Shown here: one piece after another, positions 42,505-55,073 of the stretch
Layout: each line of letters starts with the position of its first letter
How positions within the stretch are numbered: the first letter of the stretch is position 1
Assembly (NCBI GenBank): GCA_038380795.1
Contig: CM076262.1
Span: 70,328,629 to 70,392,628, forward strand
Source of the DNA: Pyrocephalus nanus
Taxonomy: Eukaryota; Chordata; Aves; Passeriformes; Tyrannidae
DNA length: 64,000 nt
Direction: 5' to 3'
Notes under the pieces: generated by a model
Databases searched by the model: none
Seen by the model: the letters and a program-made list of their open reading frames with translations, nothing else
Told to the model about the DNA's origin: nothing
Made by a program: the position numbers and the translations under genes

Positions 42505-43639
42505 CACTTAAATAGCCTCTTTTCATCCACAGCGTGCCTAACTACTGTTAATACAATTCCCCCTCCTCCTCCTTCCCCCTGGATGTGCACGGAAAAGACA
42601 AAATAAGGTGCCAAAGGAAGTGTTGAGCCCCCGTCATCCATCCCTAAGGCCGCTCCCTCCCGGGAAGCAAGTGCTACAAGACCTCCCCTGTAAAGCCCCA
42701 CCATTACAGCTGCAGTGTTGTAAGCACCTTTATTACAGCAGCTTTTGTTCTTTATCACCCAGCACAAACAGCTTCTGGGAAGGAACACACTTCTGTTTAC
42801 CTTTGCTCTGTGTGCCACCATCAGCGCTCTCTCCCGAAACCCCGGGGCAGACATGAAACAGATGCCAGGGTTGCATATTTGAGTCACCCTCAGCAAAGGC
42901 TGACTCATAATTATTACAGTGAAGGTATAGTCTGTTTTCAGATCTCTGGGTAGAGATGTAAAAACCCACTGTCACGTTAAGAAAGAGGCTGTCAGCCCTC
43001 TCGGTCTCTAAGGAAACAAGGTCTGACAGTGAAAATGGGTAATGGCATTGTTTCTGAAACATTTCACGACTCCTAGACTTTACACAAATCAATTAAGTTT
43101 CTCCCTGCAGCCCCTGCAGAAGTGTATCTAAAAATATACAGATTTAGGGAAGAAGTCTCTCAGTTGTCCTCAGGAAAGTTTGCATTTAAGTGAGTGGAAG
43201 TTAAACTGGGACTAAGACCATCCATTTTAGTATGTCAGGCATAGGTAAATCTTCAGTATGTGAAAGTTAATTCATACCCAGGCACTTTTGCAGCGTGTGC
43301 TCTGTTTGCTTTCATTATTGAGCATGGTCTCTACCTTTTCCAGGATACCTTCAAGTTTAGAAAGGTTTCTTCCTCCCCTAGAGGAAAACAAAGTACAGTG
43401 GGCTTCTCAGGAGGCAGATGAGCATGGCACAAGGAAAGACCTTTAATTTCTGCAGCAGGGAGCCTTCCCTACCTTTGGACTGGCAGCATTTCTCTCCACC
43501 CCCTTTCCTCTTTGCAGCTGGGACCAGCAGCTGGAGTGCAGCTGCAAAGGTCATCTCTGAGTTAACCTGTGCCGGGCTGGTTTCCTGCCCTGCAGACCAA
43601 CAGGATCCTGGACTGGGAAGGTCTGGCTGTACCTTGGTG

Positions 43640-44178
43640 AAGGAGGACCAGGTGAGACCCCCCTGCAGAGCTGCCTCCAGCTCTGGGATCCCAGCACAGC
43701 AAGGACGTGGAGCTGCTGGAGAGAGTCCAGAGGAGGGACACTGAGATGATCAGAGGGATGGAGCAGCTCTGCTGGGAGGAAAGGTTGGGAGAGTTGGGAT
43801 TGTTCAGCCTGGAGAAGCTTTGGGGTGACCTAACTGTGGCCTTCCAATGCCTGAAGGGAGCCCACAAGGAAGATGGAGAGAGACTATTTCCAAGGGTCTG
43901 GAGTGACAGGACAAGGGGGAATGGCTTCAAACTGACAGAGAGTGGGCTTAGATTGGATATTAGGGAGAAATTCTTCCCTGTGAGGGTGGGGAGGCCCTGG
44001 CACAGGTTGCCCAGAGAAGCTGTGGCTTCCCCATCCCTGGAAGTGTCCCAGGCCAGGTTGGATGGGGCTCTGAGCAACCTGGGCTAGTGGAAGGTGTCCC
44101 TGCCCATGGCAGGGAGTTGGAACAAGAAGATCTCTAAGGTCCCTTCCAACCCAAGCCGTTCTATGATTTTATGATGAC
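43640..44178 (+). mobile_element. Long CR1 LINE 3' region (about 540 bp)
   Basis: The sense CR1 runs from about AGGACCAGGTGAGACC through GAGTCCAGAGGAGGGACACT, GGAGAAGCTTTGGGGTGACC and GAAATTCTTCCCTGTGAGGG to TTCCAACCCAAGCCGTTCTA and a TGATTTTATGATG end. It is in inverted orientation to the 33-kb copy, with which it shares the whole segment. An open frame of about 126 codons on each strand is a by-product. Confidence 0.93.
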
Positions 44179-44310
44179 TTGGCCCATCCAAAGCACAGTG
44201 AGGAGTGCATGTCCTACCCCAAGGGAGCTATACAGGTTAAAGTCCATGCACAGTACTCTCAACTGCAATAGCACATTGTCCAAGGATTGCTAACCACTAT
44301 TTTTAAATAA

Positions 44311-44425
44311 AGGAAATACTATTATCCCCATTGTATATAAATATCAGGCACAGGAAGTCGTATGTAAACTTGTTAAACGGACATAAAAATCACTATCAGA
44401 GCTGGAACCCAGGTCACCTGCTCCA
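44311..44425 (+). mobile_element. MIR SINE relic
   Basis: The order of blocks matches the MIR consensus: TACTATTATCCCCATTGTA, CAGGCACAGGAAG, then CAGAGCTGGAACCCAGGTCA. It is strongly diverged, as expected for MIR in a bird. The open frame of 177 codons that starts inside it (44331) is probably chance. Confidence 0.65.
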
Positions 44426-45079
44426 ACCTCCCACTGCCTGGTTACTTCTGCTGGGTGTGTTACTTCAGAGATTTCAGAGACAAACCATTTCAGAGGTCAG
44501 ATTTGCTAAATGCTGCAGAAGAATGCCAGGATTACTCAAAAGACAAGAGCAAAAATACGGACTCGCATTCCATCTTCACCACCTCATCAAAAACGCACTT
44601 GAGAGTGTAATATCTGCTCAACACCTGGTTACACACCAGATAACTTCCATCCAAGGGATCAAAGAGTCCTGCCAACGAGCAGCAGAACAATGTGGGTTTG
44701 GTGAAGCAAGAACCGCTTCCTTTCACTACGATTATTACACCAAATCAGTTCCCTGGGAGACAATCTACTCAGGTGATCAGTTTGATCAGAGGTTTCTGTT
44801 ACAGCTTTATATGCTCCTGTCTTGCAAGAACAGTAGACTGCCAGCCAAGAGCTGGCATGTTTGAAAGATTGAGAAAGAGCAGATTCCAGGAGCAACAATG
44901 CAGAAGAATTTTTGCCAGCTAAGGCTCAGATCCTGCCATCAAAAGTAGGTGAGCAGCCTCCTACATGTCTTACACCTGAAGATCACACCAGTCTCCTGGC
45001 CTACAGCATCACCCTCACCTTTGTCAGCACCATCTTTCATCCCAAACAGTATTTCTCCCATCATGGAAAATCACACAGA

Positions 45080-45080
<1 letters not shown>

Positions 45081-45123
<43 letters not shown>
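45081..45123. repeat. 43-base poly(A) tract
   Basis: The longest homopolymer in the window. Sequence to its left shows no poly(A) signal close by and no recognised retrocopy. Confidence 0.97.
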
Positions 45124-45126
<3 letters not shown>

Positions 45127-47905
45127 CAAGGATTTGACCTTCAGTGTTTAAACATATTGTCCTATTTTGTTCTCTGCTCTTCCACAGTGGTGGTGGCAGG
45201 CTGAAAAATGCACTTTAATCTAAACTAAATAAAAAGGGGCAGTTGAAATCTAGAACTGCAGCTGAGACTGTGTCTATAAAGCAATAGTGGCAACAGCAGC
45301 AAGAACTAAAAACAATATTAGACTTAACAGAATATCCAATGTTGCCAATACCCAAAGAACTGATGTGAGTTTGCCTCAAAGTCAAGGTTGTGGAGCTCAC
45401 CATCTGCATGAGGGCAGAGCCTCCACAGTTTTAGCAAGTCCTCTCTGGAACAAGAGAGTCACTCCAGACCAGGGAATCCCTGAGTTTCCCATCCACTCCA
45501 AATGCATCATTCTCTCTGGGAAACATCACCAGCTTTGGTGCTGGCCTCTGAGAGTTCAGGCACATGCTGTTGAGGTCCCAGTGAAGAGGCTCAGATTCTC
45601 ATTCCCAGGGAAAGGAGAGAGGAAAATTTACCTTATGGGATGCGTTTTAAAGCAGCATATGCCCATTTACTTTCTCAGCCAATACATGCAATTTCACATG
45701 TAAATTGGGCATAAAACAGAACTTTAAATGAGTAAAAAGTCCTGGCATCATGTGTCTTTACAGCTGCTACTTGTGAAGTGTTTGTCTGGCCTGCAATTAA
45801 AAATGAAGCCAGTGTAGTTACAGGAGAGCAGGAATTTCTGTGTGGACTTCCAGCTGTACCTCGAAAAAGCCACTTTCTGCTACACCACCAAAGCAGAACC
45901 CACCAGCTGGTGTATCTGAGTGCTTCCAAGTTGCATAATAACTTGGAAACGCAGACATTCAGAAATACGTGTGTGACTACAAACTGGCTCTGCAAATTCT
46001 GGGAAATTTAGCTCTGGAATGCACCTACCTGGGCGATTCCCTTTGGATGGGCAGGGTCTCTCTAGTCCTGTGTGTAGCACTGAGAACACAGGTCCTTAGC
46101 ACTCAGTCCTAATGGCCCAGGGATGGTTTCAGCAGAGCAATGCAGCGGCAGTCGAGGTCAATGCTCCCTGAATCGATTTTCCATGGTCTGTAATCTTCGC
46201 TGTAAAGAGCCTGCTCTGCAACTAAGAAAGCAGAAAGGGTTTTCATGCCATCGACTTCGCCCCCAACACCCTCCCGTTAAGCTCAAAGAGCTGAAAGGAT
46301 TTCGTATGATTTGTTCCAGGCTTGTATCACACCCGACGTGGAGGCACCTCCCTTATTCTAGACCACCACGGTGGCCTCTCGTGTTGGAGGACCAGCCCTG
46401 TGCTCGGACTAAATTAAAACAGCTGCAGGATTGTATCTAAAGGGGTAGGCAAACACTCTCCATGTAAACTCTGCCCCCTTTGCCCTCTCCATGCTTGGCA
46501 TCTTCCCATGCTGGGAGCGAGGCAGAAGGACCACAGGCAGCCAGGGAGTGTTTCACCTTCCCTTCCAGCATCCACTCCAAAGAAAATCCAGTCCCATTGT
46601 GCGATGTCCCCTTTGAACAGCCTCGCAGCCTTTAAAGGGTCACAGTGCTGGGGAGGGGTGAATTGGTCTCTTTGTTTCTCATTTCCACCCTGGAGTCAAA
46701 CATCCATTCTCTTCTTAGCCATCAAAACTATGACAAAGTCTCCCGAAGGCGTTTTCCCCGATGTTCACCCCAAATAAACCACACAAGAGGATGCCATGGG
46801 GTGCGAGGAAGACTTCTGAAGTCCCCATGAGAGAACTTTTCGTTGATGTTCTCTCCCTTATCACGCCTAAGTTATGATTTTAAAAAAACAACAGCATGAG
46901 AAAGACAAGCTATAACCTCTTTTCCCTGCTGTCTCCATTTAAAACTGAAGCCTACGAAAGGTCTGACAAAAATAAAAGGAGTTGCCTGGTGGGGTTAAAC
47001 CACAACACTGCGCTACCTACAAAATCACAGGATAGTGTGACAAGAAAAAGTGCATTTAATAAAAGAGAAATCACCCCTGCAACACTCCAAAACCTTAGAA
47101 ATACAGCAGGTTTTCCATAGCTTAAAATAGTTTTCAGTATTATAGGGAATACTCTGAAATAATAATGGTGCAAACCACCCACAAGGCAGCAGAAGATGAA
47201 GACTGGAGGAGCACTGTCACCATGTAACAGAAGTCCAGTGCAAATTTTCTACTGTCAGGACAGCCCTCCCCTCCACCTTTTTTTTTTTTTTTTTTCCTTC
47301 TGTGGCATCTCTTTAGGAGGAAGAACATGCCCAAGTGGCCACTGTAGCTACTGAAAAAGAATTACACAAAAAGGACAAAAGGTAGCCAAATGTTTTAAAA
47401 AAATTTTTTTTTTGGCATTTCACACGGTTTTGTCTAATTTTTTTTTTTAAAGTCTGCAGTACCAGTGTTTGGATTTCAGAAGTCCTCAAAAGTATTCACT
47501 GTTCGGATCTCAGGTTCTGGTTTCAATTAACTCTTATTTTCAGACTCTGCTTTCCCTTACCATTGGCATAAGTACATCTTTATAACAATTAGCACGCCTT
47601 TTCGATTTTTCCATTTGTCTTCTGCATGGATATGAAAAAAACCCCCAAACTTCCAAATGATATCAAGAACACCTTTAGGGGGAAAAAAAAAAAAAAAGAA
47701 GGAAGAAAAAAAAAGACATGTTTTTGCTTCCAGAGTCCTAAATCTTGCTTTTATTTTATTTGATTTTATTTTGGCATATTGTGAAAGAAAAAAACCAATA
47801 TTTAAAAATTACCTGAAATGTTTCACTTTTGTCACTTTTGAATGAAATACGTTTTCTGGTGAACTCAGAACCAGGTCCCTGCCCCCACCGTTGGTAGGGA
47901 CAGAG

Positions 47906-47935
47906 GAAGGAAGGAAGAGAGGAAGGAAGGAAAAG
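47906..47935. repeat. GGAA tetranucleotide microsatellite
   Basis: Units of GGAA/GAAG, including AGGAAGGAAGGAAGAGAGG. Confidence 0.85.
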
Positions 47936-48267
47936 TCAGCTCCGCTTATCCTGTGATACAAAGTGAACCAAGCAGAAATTCCCAAGTGTCTTATACTACA
48001 GATAGGGGAGATCTTGTGCTGATGAATGAGCTGCTAATGGGCAGAAAGTGAAACATCAGATATGTTTTCAGCAGCACCTCACACATCTCACTGCACATTT
48101 CACCAAGAGGAGGGCCAGGACCTTGGGCTCGAGTCTCGACTCAAAGAAATAAAGCTGATTTTTCTTACAATCTCTTCAGAAACAACCTGTGGAACAGCAT
48201 TTTGCAATCCTTACAGGTGGGCTCTTCCAACAAAGTTGCTGTTGCAAGCTGCTTCCCAAGGCCAGCT

Positions 48268-48548
48268 CACAGGATCCCAGAATGGTTTGAGTTGGAAGGG
48301 ACCTTAAAGATCATCTTGTTCAAACCCCCCTGCCATGGGCAGGGACACCTTCCACTATCCCAGGTTGCTCAGAGCCCCATCCAACCTGGCCTTGGACACT
48401 TCCAGGGATGGGGAAGCCACAGCTCCTCTGGGCAACCTGTGCCAGGGCCTCCCCACCCTCACGGTAACTAATTTCTTGCTAATATCCAATCCAAACCTCC
48501 TCTCTGTCAGTCTGAAGCTGTTCCCCCTTGTCCTGTCCCTCCTGTGCA
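48268..48548 (-). mobile_element. CR1 LINE 3' fragment
   Basis: ACAGGATCCCAGAATGG, GAAGGGACCTTAAAGATC and the full 3' block up to TTGTCCTGTCCCTCCTGT are present. A MIR relic follows on its right. Confidence 0.93.
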
Positions 48549-48564
48549 GAGGGTGAGCCCTGCA

Positions 48565-48655
48565 TTGTGCAGCAGGGGAAACCGAGGCACCACAGGCACA
48601 AATCACTCGCCCAAGACAACACAGTAAAGCTGCAACAGCCCAGCAATAAAGCCCA
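48565..48655 (+). mobile_element. MIR SINE relic
   Basis: GGGGAAACCGAGGCACCACAG followed by CTCGCCCAAGACAACACAGT and AAAGCCC parallels the MIR core (gaaactgaggcac ... gcccaaggtcacacagc). It abuts a CR1 fragment on its left. Confidence 0.6.
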
Positions 48656-51199
48656 AGAGTTATGAGATAATGATAGGAATTGTCATTTTCTCATTATTTC
48701 ACAGTTTGATGAGGGATAACACACTGCAGAACAGCAGCTGTCCCTGTCACACTGTTAATCTTAACTTCTTGGATGCGTGAACTCCTCACTGAAGCAGTTG
48801 GTAACTGCTGGGTTTTGTTTCTGGACTCCACGATTTATGTATTTTTCATGCAAATGCCAGCTACAAAGCATTCTAATAGTAGGGGTCGAGGGGGAAAACA
48901 CATGTATTGTCGCATACTCAGTCTGTTCAGTTAATCTTTTTGTCAGATTTTTTTGTAGTGGGTTCCTGCAAGCACTCGAGGTGCCGGGGCAAAAACGTTC
49001 AGCCAGTGCACTTCCTCTGTTGCCAATTGCAATTGTTTGCAGAAAAATTAATTTCAGATTCGAATTGTGCAAGAATTCACACGCCAAACGTGTGATCACC
49101 CCAGCCAGGCACAAGAAGAGTGCTGCAGGTAACCCATCTCACAAGTTGGCCACCCTTTTGGACGAAACACTTCCCGACCGTGCAAAACCTGCTCTTCTCC
49201 CTCTGTGTGCCAGGGCATGCAGGTGGCTTTAATGCAGCTTTTGTCTGCCCTGCAGAAGTACCAACAACAGCTCACCAGGCTAAACTGGGGAGGCTTTGCA
49301 CTGGTGGGGTTTTGCTGTAGGCTGTGAGGTTTGGTCAGAGCACTTGGCCAAATTAATTCCTGGCAAAATTTTAACTTGCTTTACAAGGATGCAATCATCC
49401 CCTCCCTCTAAAGCCTGTTACTGGTAGCAGGTTTTTTGACACCTGTTTAAAAATCCCTATTCTGATCCCTTTTAGCCAAAATCAATCCTGTGGTTCCTTT
49501 CTGGGGCTCTGCAGGAACCAACCACCAGTATATTCAGGACTGTACCAAGGGTGGGGCAGAAAGCAATCCAGCTCTGTGTGTTCCTCCAGCAGAGGCAAAA
49601 AAAGGGGAAAAGAGCAAAACACAGCAGCTCCTCATGGATTTGGACATCACTGGGAGACCTTGCAAGCAGGGGAGTGCTGAATTACTCATCCTGCCCCAGA
49701 CAGGAGCATGTCTTGATGCAATCCTAAGTATTCCATACCCTGAACAGAGCAGACTGAAAGCTCTTGCTTAGCTGATCAATAGGAAAATAGGGTGAGCCTT
49801 ATCTGATGCAGCAGGAACCTGACTGAGTAATCCCACAAGCAAGGTATCAGGTTCAGGTTCAGAGCTGCAGTGATTCAGCTTCGAGGCATCAAATGAAAAT
49901 GCAAAGAGCTAGTCTAATAAAAGTCTCACCTGCCTCATGTTCAGGGGCCTGTTATCATGGAATGGGATAAGAAATGCCAAGCCTGATGGTTAAGCTGCAT
50001 ATTTCTGCTAAAGGGACATTAGGAAGTCTGGAGTGAAAAAAAAAAAATGAAGCTCAAAGGGCCTCCAGAAGAGGCACAGCAGAACAGGACAGTGTGGTGT
50101 GAGCATGGACACCTCTGCAGTTCAGTGTTAGCTGAACAAGGGGTTTTTAGGTGACAGTCTTAAGACTGTGCCCCTTCAGTTCCTCTTGAACGCTGTTTCA
50201 GCCCCTAAACCATCTACCAGCTGTAACCCTCAGTGTCACCAGCAGAATGAACTCACTGGGTCTTCCTTTTTTCCCTTTCCATGGCTCCAAGTCCCCACCC
50301 AACACCACAGGCCCTCCAGGGGCGACCTGACACAGCACAATACACCAGACCCAGATATCTGGAAGTTCATTTCTGCACTAACCAAGGAGGTTCCTCATCC
50401 CCCAGAAACTCAAAGCTTCTGCTCTCTTACAGATAACACACCTGAAGGTAAGTGCTGAAGCCACTGGCAAAGGAGTGCGAACGACTGTAGTTTGAAGTGT
50501 GGCAACCTACACCCTTAACCTACCCAACAGGTTTTGGTTAATTGTAAAATAAACGAGCCCTGGCTTTAAAAAGGCATTAACCCAAAACACTGCTGGCTCA
50601 TTTACTTGAGAGACCTTTTGTTTACTGATACTGAAAGCACGTATGGAAAACTTATTACAACTGCCTATTCTTAGCTGAGGGGAACGTCACAACATCGTCA
50701 CAGCACAAAGGGATCTCTAAATGCCATCACTAATGCCTGAGATTCTGATCCCGCTGTGCTGGCACAAGCCCAGAGATCCTTCAGGCCTTCAACACAACTG
50801 GTGAGCTTTTCAAAGAGTCGGGTTGACAACACCTGATCCCAAAACAAGCTCCCGAGTCTGAGAGGAAACAAGAAAGAAGGGCAGTGCAGAGGTGTTGGTA
50901 AATTCACGCCAACAGGTCCCAGCAGATTTGCAAATTTTGCACCAAAAAGTATCATCGGCTTTGTCACTGTGGTACCCGTCACTGAGGGTCCCTAAATTGG
51001 GCTGTGTTAGTAATGCAGGAGGGGACACAGGATGAACTGCAGACACAGACTTTTAAACTATACACTGGGGTCTGCTGCAGGTTAATCAGGTAACTCTGGG
51101 ACAGCTTTAAAAGGCCATCTGTCACTCTGAGGGCCGCAATTTTAGGCAAACCCGCACGTCAAAACAGCTGCTTCCCTTACTAAGTACTGGGAAATGTGA

Positions 51200-51640
51200 A
51201 CCACTAACTTGAGGCCACTTCCAGCCAAGCTTCTCCCATGTTTTCCCATGTATAAACCAGCATTACCCCGCCTTGAGTTTTCTGCTACAGTCCCATATTT
51301 AGTGGAAGGGGGAATGAAATTATGCCAGGAGAACTATTTTGGGTCTACTCGTTCGAGAAACAGTTTGCAGAGCAGAGCTTGGAGATTACTGCATGGCATA
51401 TTCTATAGACAGAGATGTAATGTTGGAGAAACTAAATGGAGATCTTTAATCCCAAGGCAAATTTACACAAATGTGTTCTATTTCAAAACCGCCTCTAAAT
51501 TATTTCAAGCAAGCAGAGAACGATCCCTCCCCAAAGTGTTAAATTATGCACAGAAATTGCAATTCAGTTCCAGTAAAATGCTCATTCTGATGCTGGATTT
51601 ATTTTTCCCTCCTGATTAATTGCATGTGCTGAAAAGACCA
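51200..51640. other. Unique block with homeobox-like motifs, possible enhancer
   Basis: Repeat-free. It contains TTTAATCCC (bicoid/OTX type) near 51446 and GATTAATTGCATG near 51614. A plus-strand frame of 136 codons (51209-51619) has no family resemblance. Confidence 0.22.
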
Positions 51641-52372
51641 CAAAGTCCACAACAACCTGAGGCCATTTCACTGCGTGCTGCTGAGCTGACGTAAGAAAGC
51701 AGCATAATGGGCAAGCAAGGCAGCTCTTGTAAGGCTGGGATGACACACCTTCTGTACACTCTGACACCTGGGTTTCTTTCCAGAGTACAGTATTTTATGA
51801 AGGAGCAATTTTAAGTCCACAGACTAATAAGGCAAGACGAGTTGCCCAGGTTGGAAACATGGGAGGAGCCGCTCGGAAGAATGCGGTTCTCGACACACTG
51901 AATTAATAATTAACAAGACAGGCAGAGGGACAGAAAAAAAAAAGAAGAAGAGAAAAGAGTGAACACATTGAGAGCCACCTTCAGGGCTCCCTTCAGAGGG
52001 ACCAAGTCCACTCTCACAGTGTCCCTTTGGAGAACGCTCCACTGAGCTAAAAGACAACCACCCTGTCAGGCTTTCCAGCACAAACGAAAAAAATGCAACC
52101 ACCTTGCTCAGCAACTCCCTTGGGATTGTGTTTCCTGTGGGATCCTACTCAGCCTGCCCTTACTCCTGCATTTCCTTGGCGCTGCCAGGCAGATGGCAGG
52201 CCCAACTCCACCACACAAAGTCCAGGTTTTGAACTCTGACTCCTTTTTGCAAGCTCTCATGCCCTCCTACTGATAGGCAGGACTCAAGCTGCTATAAGAA
52301 TCTGAAGATTAGTGCAACTTACAGGTGGAAAAATTCAGCAAAAAGTACATTAAAATAGCCTGAGTGTTACTT

Positions 52373-52394
52373 AAAAAAAAAAAAAAAAAAAAAG
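52373..52394. repeat. 22-base poly(A) tract
   Basis: A perfect A run without an identifiable retroelement. Confidence 0.95.
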
Positions 52395-52847
52395 CTTGAA
52401 TCCTGCTTTTTATAAGGGTATGATGTATTTTGGATCTAGAGGTGATTTTTTTTTTTTGGCTGTGAACTTATGTCATCTTCTGAATCTGGCTGTGCCAGTA
52501 AAATCTGTTACCACCCCAAGCCCCTCTGCTGGATGCTGGCCTCATCCCACTGCCTGTGGAGCAGTTCCAGCCAGCACTCCTCCTTTCCCTTCAGATGAGC
52601 TCAGACTGATTATTGCAACTATTCAAACCAGCCTGCCTGATTTTTGCCTGAAAAGAATTAGGATGTGCTCCCACAGACCGGTAGCTTGGTGGGAGCAGCA
52701 GTTTTCAGCCAGGAGACGATTACAAACAGCCAACAAGCTGTATGTGAAAAGTGACATCTTCCTACAGCCTTGCTGAAATAGCCATTCTGGGAAAGCAAAT
52801 GTGGCAATTCTGGAACAAAATCGTCTTAGCTGTGCTGCCCCAGCCTC

Positions 52848-52926
52848 ATCCTCATCCTTGGAAGTGTCCCAGGCCAGGTTGGATGGGGCTCTGAGCAACC
52901 TGGTCTAGTAGAAGGTGTCACCTGTG
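52848..52926 (+). mobile_element. CR1 LINE remnant, short
   Basis: GGAAGTGTCCCAGGCCAGG, TTGGATGGGGCTCTGAGCAA and CTGGTCTAGTAGAAGGTGTC remain. It is truncated at both ends. Confidence 0.85.
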
Positions 52927-54779
52927 GTGCCAACAAGCTGTTAGATCTGCACAGTCGTCCCCCCCCACATAGCTACAAGCTCCAGAGAGCCACATTTATT
53001 TTGTTTTGATCTAAGAGAATCAATATTAATAGGAAACACTGGTGTAACAGTATCCTTCTTACAGCCCCATAGTGCTTATTTCTACCAACACAGCTCACAC
53101 CACACGACTCCTGCATTTAGGGAATCTCAAAGTTAAACCTTTGTGAAACATTTGGGAAGAAACAAAACCAGATTTTTCCCTTTCTCTCTATATATATATT
53201 TATATACACACACCTGTCTCTATATACAGCTCTATACAGGTCTAACTACACTGATTACTATTCAATACCTTTTACTAAAGACCTTTATTGTCATTGTTGT
53301 GGACGTGATAATGGGAAGTGAGGATGTGCTGCTCCCAAAGCCATCAGGGAGTTTATACCCTGACAGCCTGAGGCATCCACTGGGCTATTCAATTTTCATC
53401 AGGGGTAGTGATTTAAAAACAAAACAAAACAAAGCAAAACAAAAAAAAGTGACAACTGTATCAGAGCTTATAATTACAATGATTTTTTAGTAGAACAACA
53501 GGCAGGCAAACACATACAGGTGAGGAGGGGAGAGGGACAGAGAGATTTCAGAGGGATTTCAGCATCACCTCCGGATTCAGGCAGCTCACCAACAAGTGCG
53601 AGTCCCTGCCAGAGCACACCTGGGGCTGTTAAATTTCAGCACAAGCCTTTCAGAAAGCCTGTTACCCTCCCAGGCTGCTCTGTCACAGATGGAGCTTGCT
53701 CTCCTCCCTGCCAGCACAGGCCCTGCCTCTCCACCTGATCTTGCCCTGCAGAACAAAAGCCTCCTGCTCAGCAGCCACGGGGGACTGGTGTGTGCACGTC
53801 TTGCTGCCCAGCTCCAGCACATTTAAACTGGGATATGCATTAACCTCCTTCCTTCCTTCCCTCCCTGCTGCTATCTGGCCGTTTTCAATCTGAAAGCACT
53901 TCTTTTCTTTGTACACACTGAGCAGAGGGGCAGGGGTTTGGGAATCCTTTATATTCCTGACCAACACAGATGGTGTTTGCCTGTGATGCTTCAACAACCA
54001 GTTTAACTCCACTCTTGGTGGATCTGGTTGTGTTGTGCTTTCATTTATTACAAAATATAATCCAGAGCGTGAGGAAGGTGCAGAATTACTGGCATCCAGC
54101 TAATGCAGTAAAGCAGCCAAGCAGCTCGCTATGTAAATGTCCCTCCCTGTATTCACTTGATTTAACCACAGAGGGTACTAAACCCCACAGCTTTAAAACT
54201 GCACTTTAACACTGTACATTTCTCAAGGAGATGCCAACAAAAGTGCAGTTGGAAAAACAGAGAAAGAAACCCAACCAAACAAAACCAGCTCACTTGTAGC
54301 ACATTCCAGCTATGAAATACGTCTCTTCCTCTCTCCCACTGTGGCAGCTCAAGCATTCCAAAAAGCCCTTGTAAAATGCACTCACCCATCATAATATTTT
54401 AGCACACAGGTTCTTCGAGGGCCTGACCCAAATGCTATTAGAATTACTGTACTAGTAAGTCTCTGTACTGATTGAAGGGGCATTGGTTGTAGTTTGAAAT
54501 GCACAATAAGAATGAGTCCTTTGTTGCCCTTTCTACCGATTTACTCACAGTGCCTTGCCCTTTCTCAGATCCATTAAGGTTTTATCTTGGAAACTATTGC
54601 CCTGCTGTAATAGAATAGGGATCAAGTCAATCTGTGCAATGCCAGAGCCATCAAAACAGAGAGCTTGCTAAAATCTGGCAGCAGGTACTTGAGAGTATTG
54701 CCAGTCAGCTCTCAGTGCAGGGGTAGGCTTTGGGGCTGTTGTGGGTTTTTTCCCTTCTTTTCATGGTTTGAGGAAAATC

Positions 54780-55036
54780 TTAATAAAATGGGCTTCAGAC
54801 TGAAAGACAGAAGTTTTAGATTGGATATTAGGGAGGAATTCTTCCCTGTGAGGGTGGGGAGGCCCTGGCACAGGTTGCCCAGAAAAGCTGTGGATGCCTC
54901 ATCCCTGGAAGCATCCTAGGCCAGGTTGGATGGGGCTCTGAGCAACCTGGGCTAGTGGAAGGTGTCCCTGCCCATGGCAGGGGGCTTGGAACAACATGAT
55001 TTTTAAGGTCCCTTCCAACCCAGGCCATTCTATGAT
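54780..55036 (+). mobile_element. CR1 LINE 3' end
   Basis: TTGGATATTAGGGAGGAATT, the CCCTGTGAGGGTGGGGAGGC block and a TTCCAACCCAGGCCATTCTA end identify it. Another CR1 of a different subfamily starts about 40 bp to its right in the same orientation. Confidence 0.93.
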
Positions 55037-55073
55037 ATGTTAGCAAAGTAACCAAGCTGCCTTGTTAACAGCA

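Larger units (their letters stand above)
44426..48267. other. Intergenic DNA, no gene recognised
   Basis: Unique sequence containing the 43-base A tract and the GGAA microsatellite. Open frames up to about 138 codons show no family features. Confidence 0.6.
48656..54779. other. Intergenic DNA, no gene recognised
   Basis: Mostly unique, with one CR1 remnant (52848-52926), a 22-base A tract and a TA-rich run near 53188-53212. The homeobox-motif block at 51.2 kb is the only structured stretch noticed. Confidence 0.6.

Noticed and set aside
43562..44087. 171-codon minus and 126-codon plus frames
   Set aside because: Both are inside the long CR1 copy, and the sense frame covers the CR1 3'UTR.
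44331..44864. 177-codon plus-strand frame
   Set aside because: It begins in a MIR relic and shows no family features, promoter or splice sites.
50698..51046. Two overlapping minus-strand frames of 94 and 78 codons
   Set aside because: They overlap in different frames, lack splice or promoter support, and resemble no known protein.
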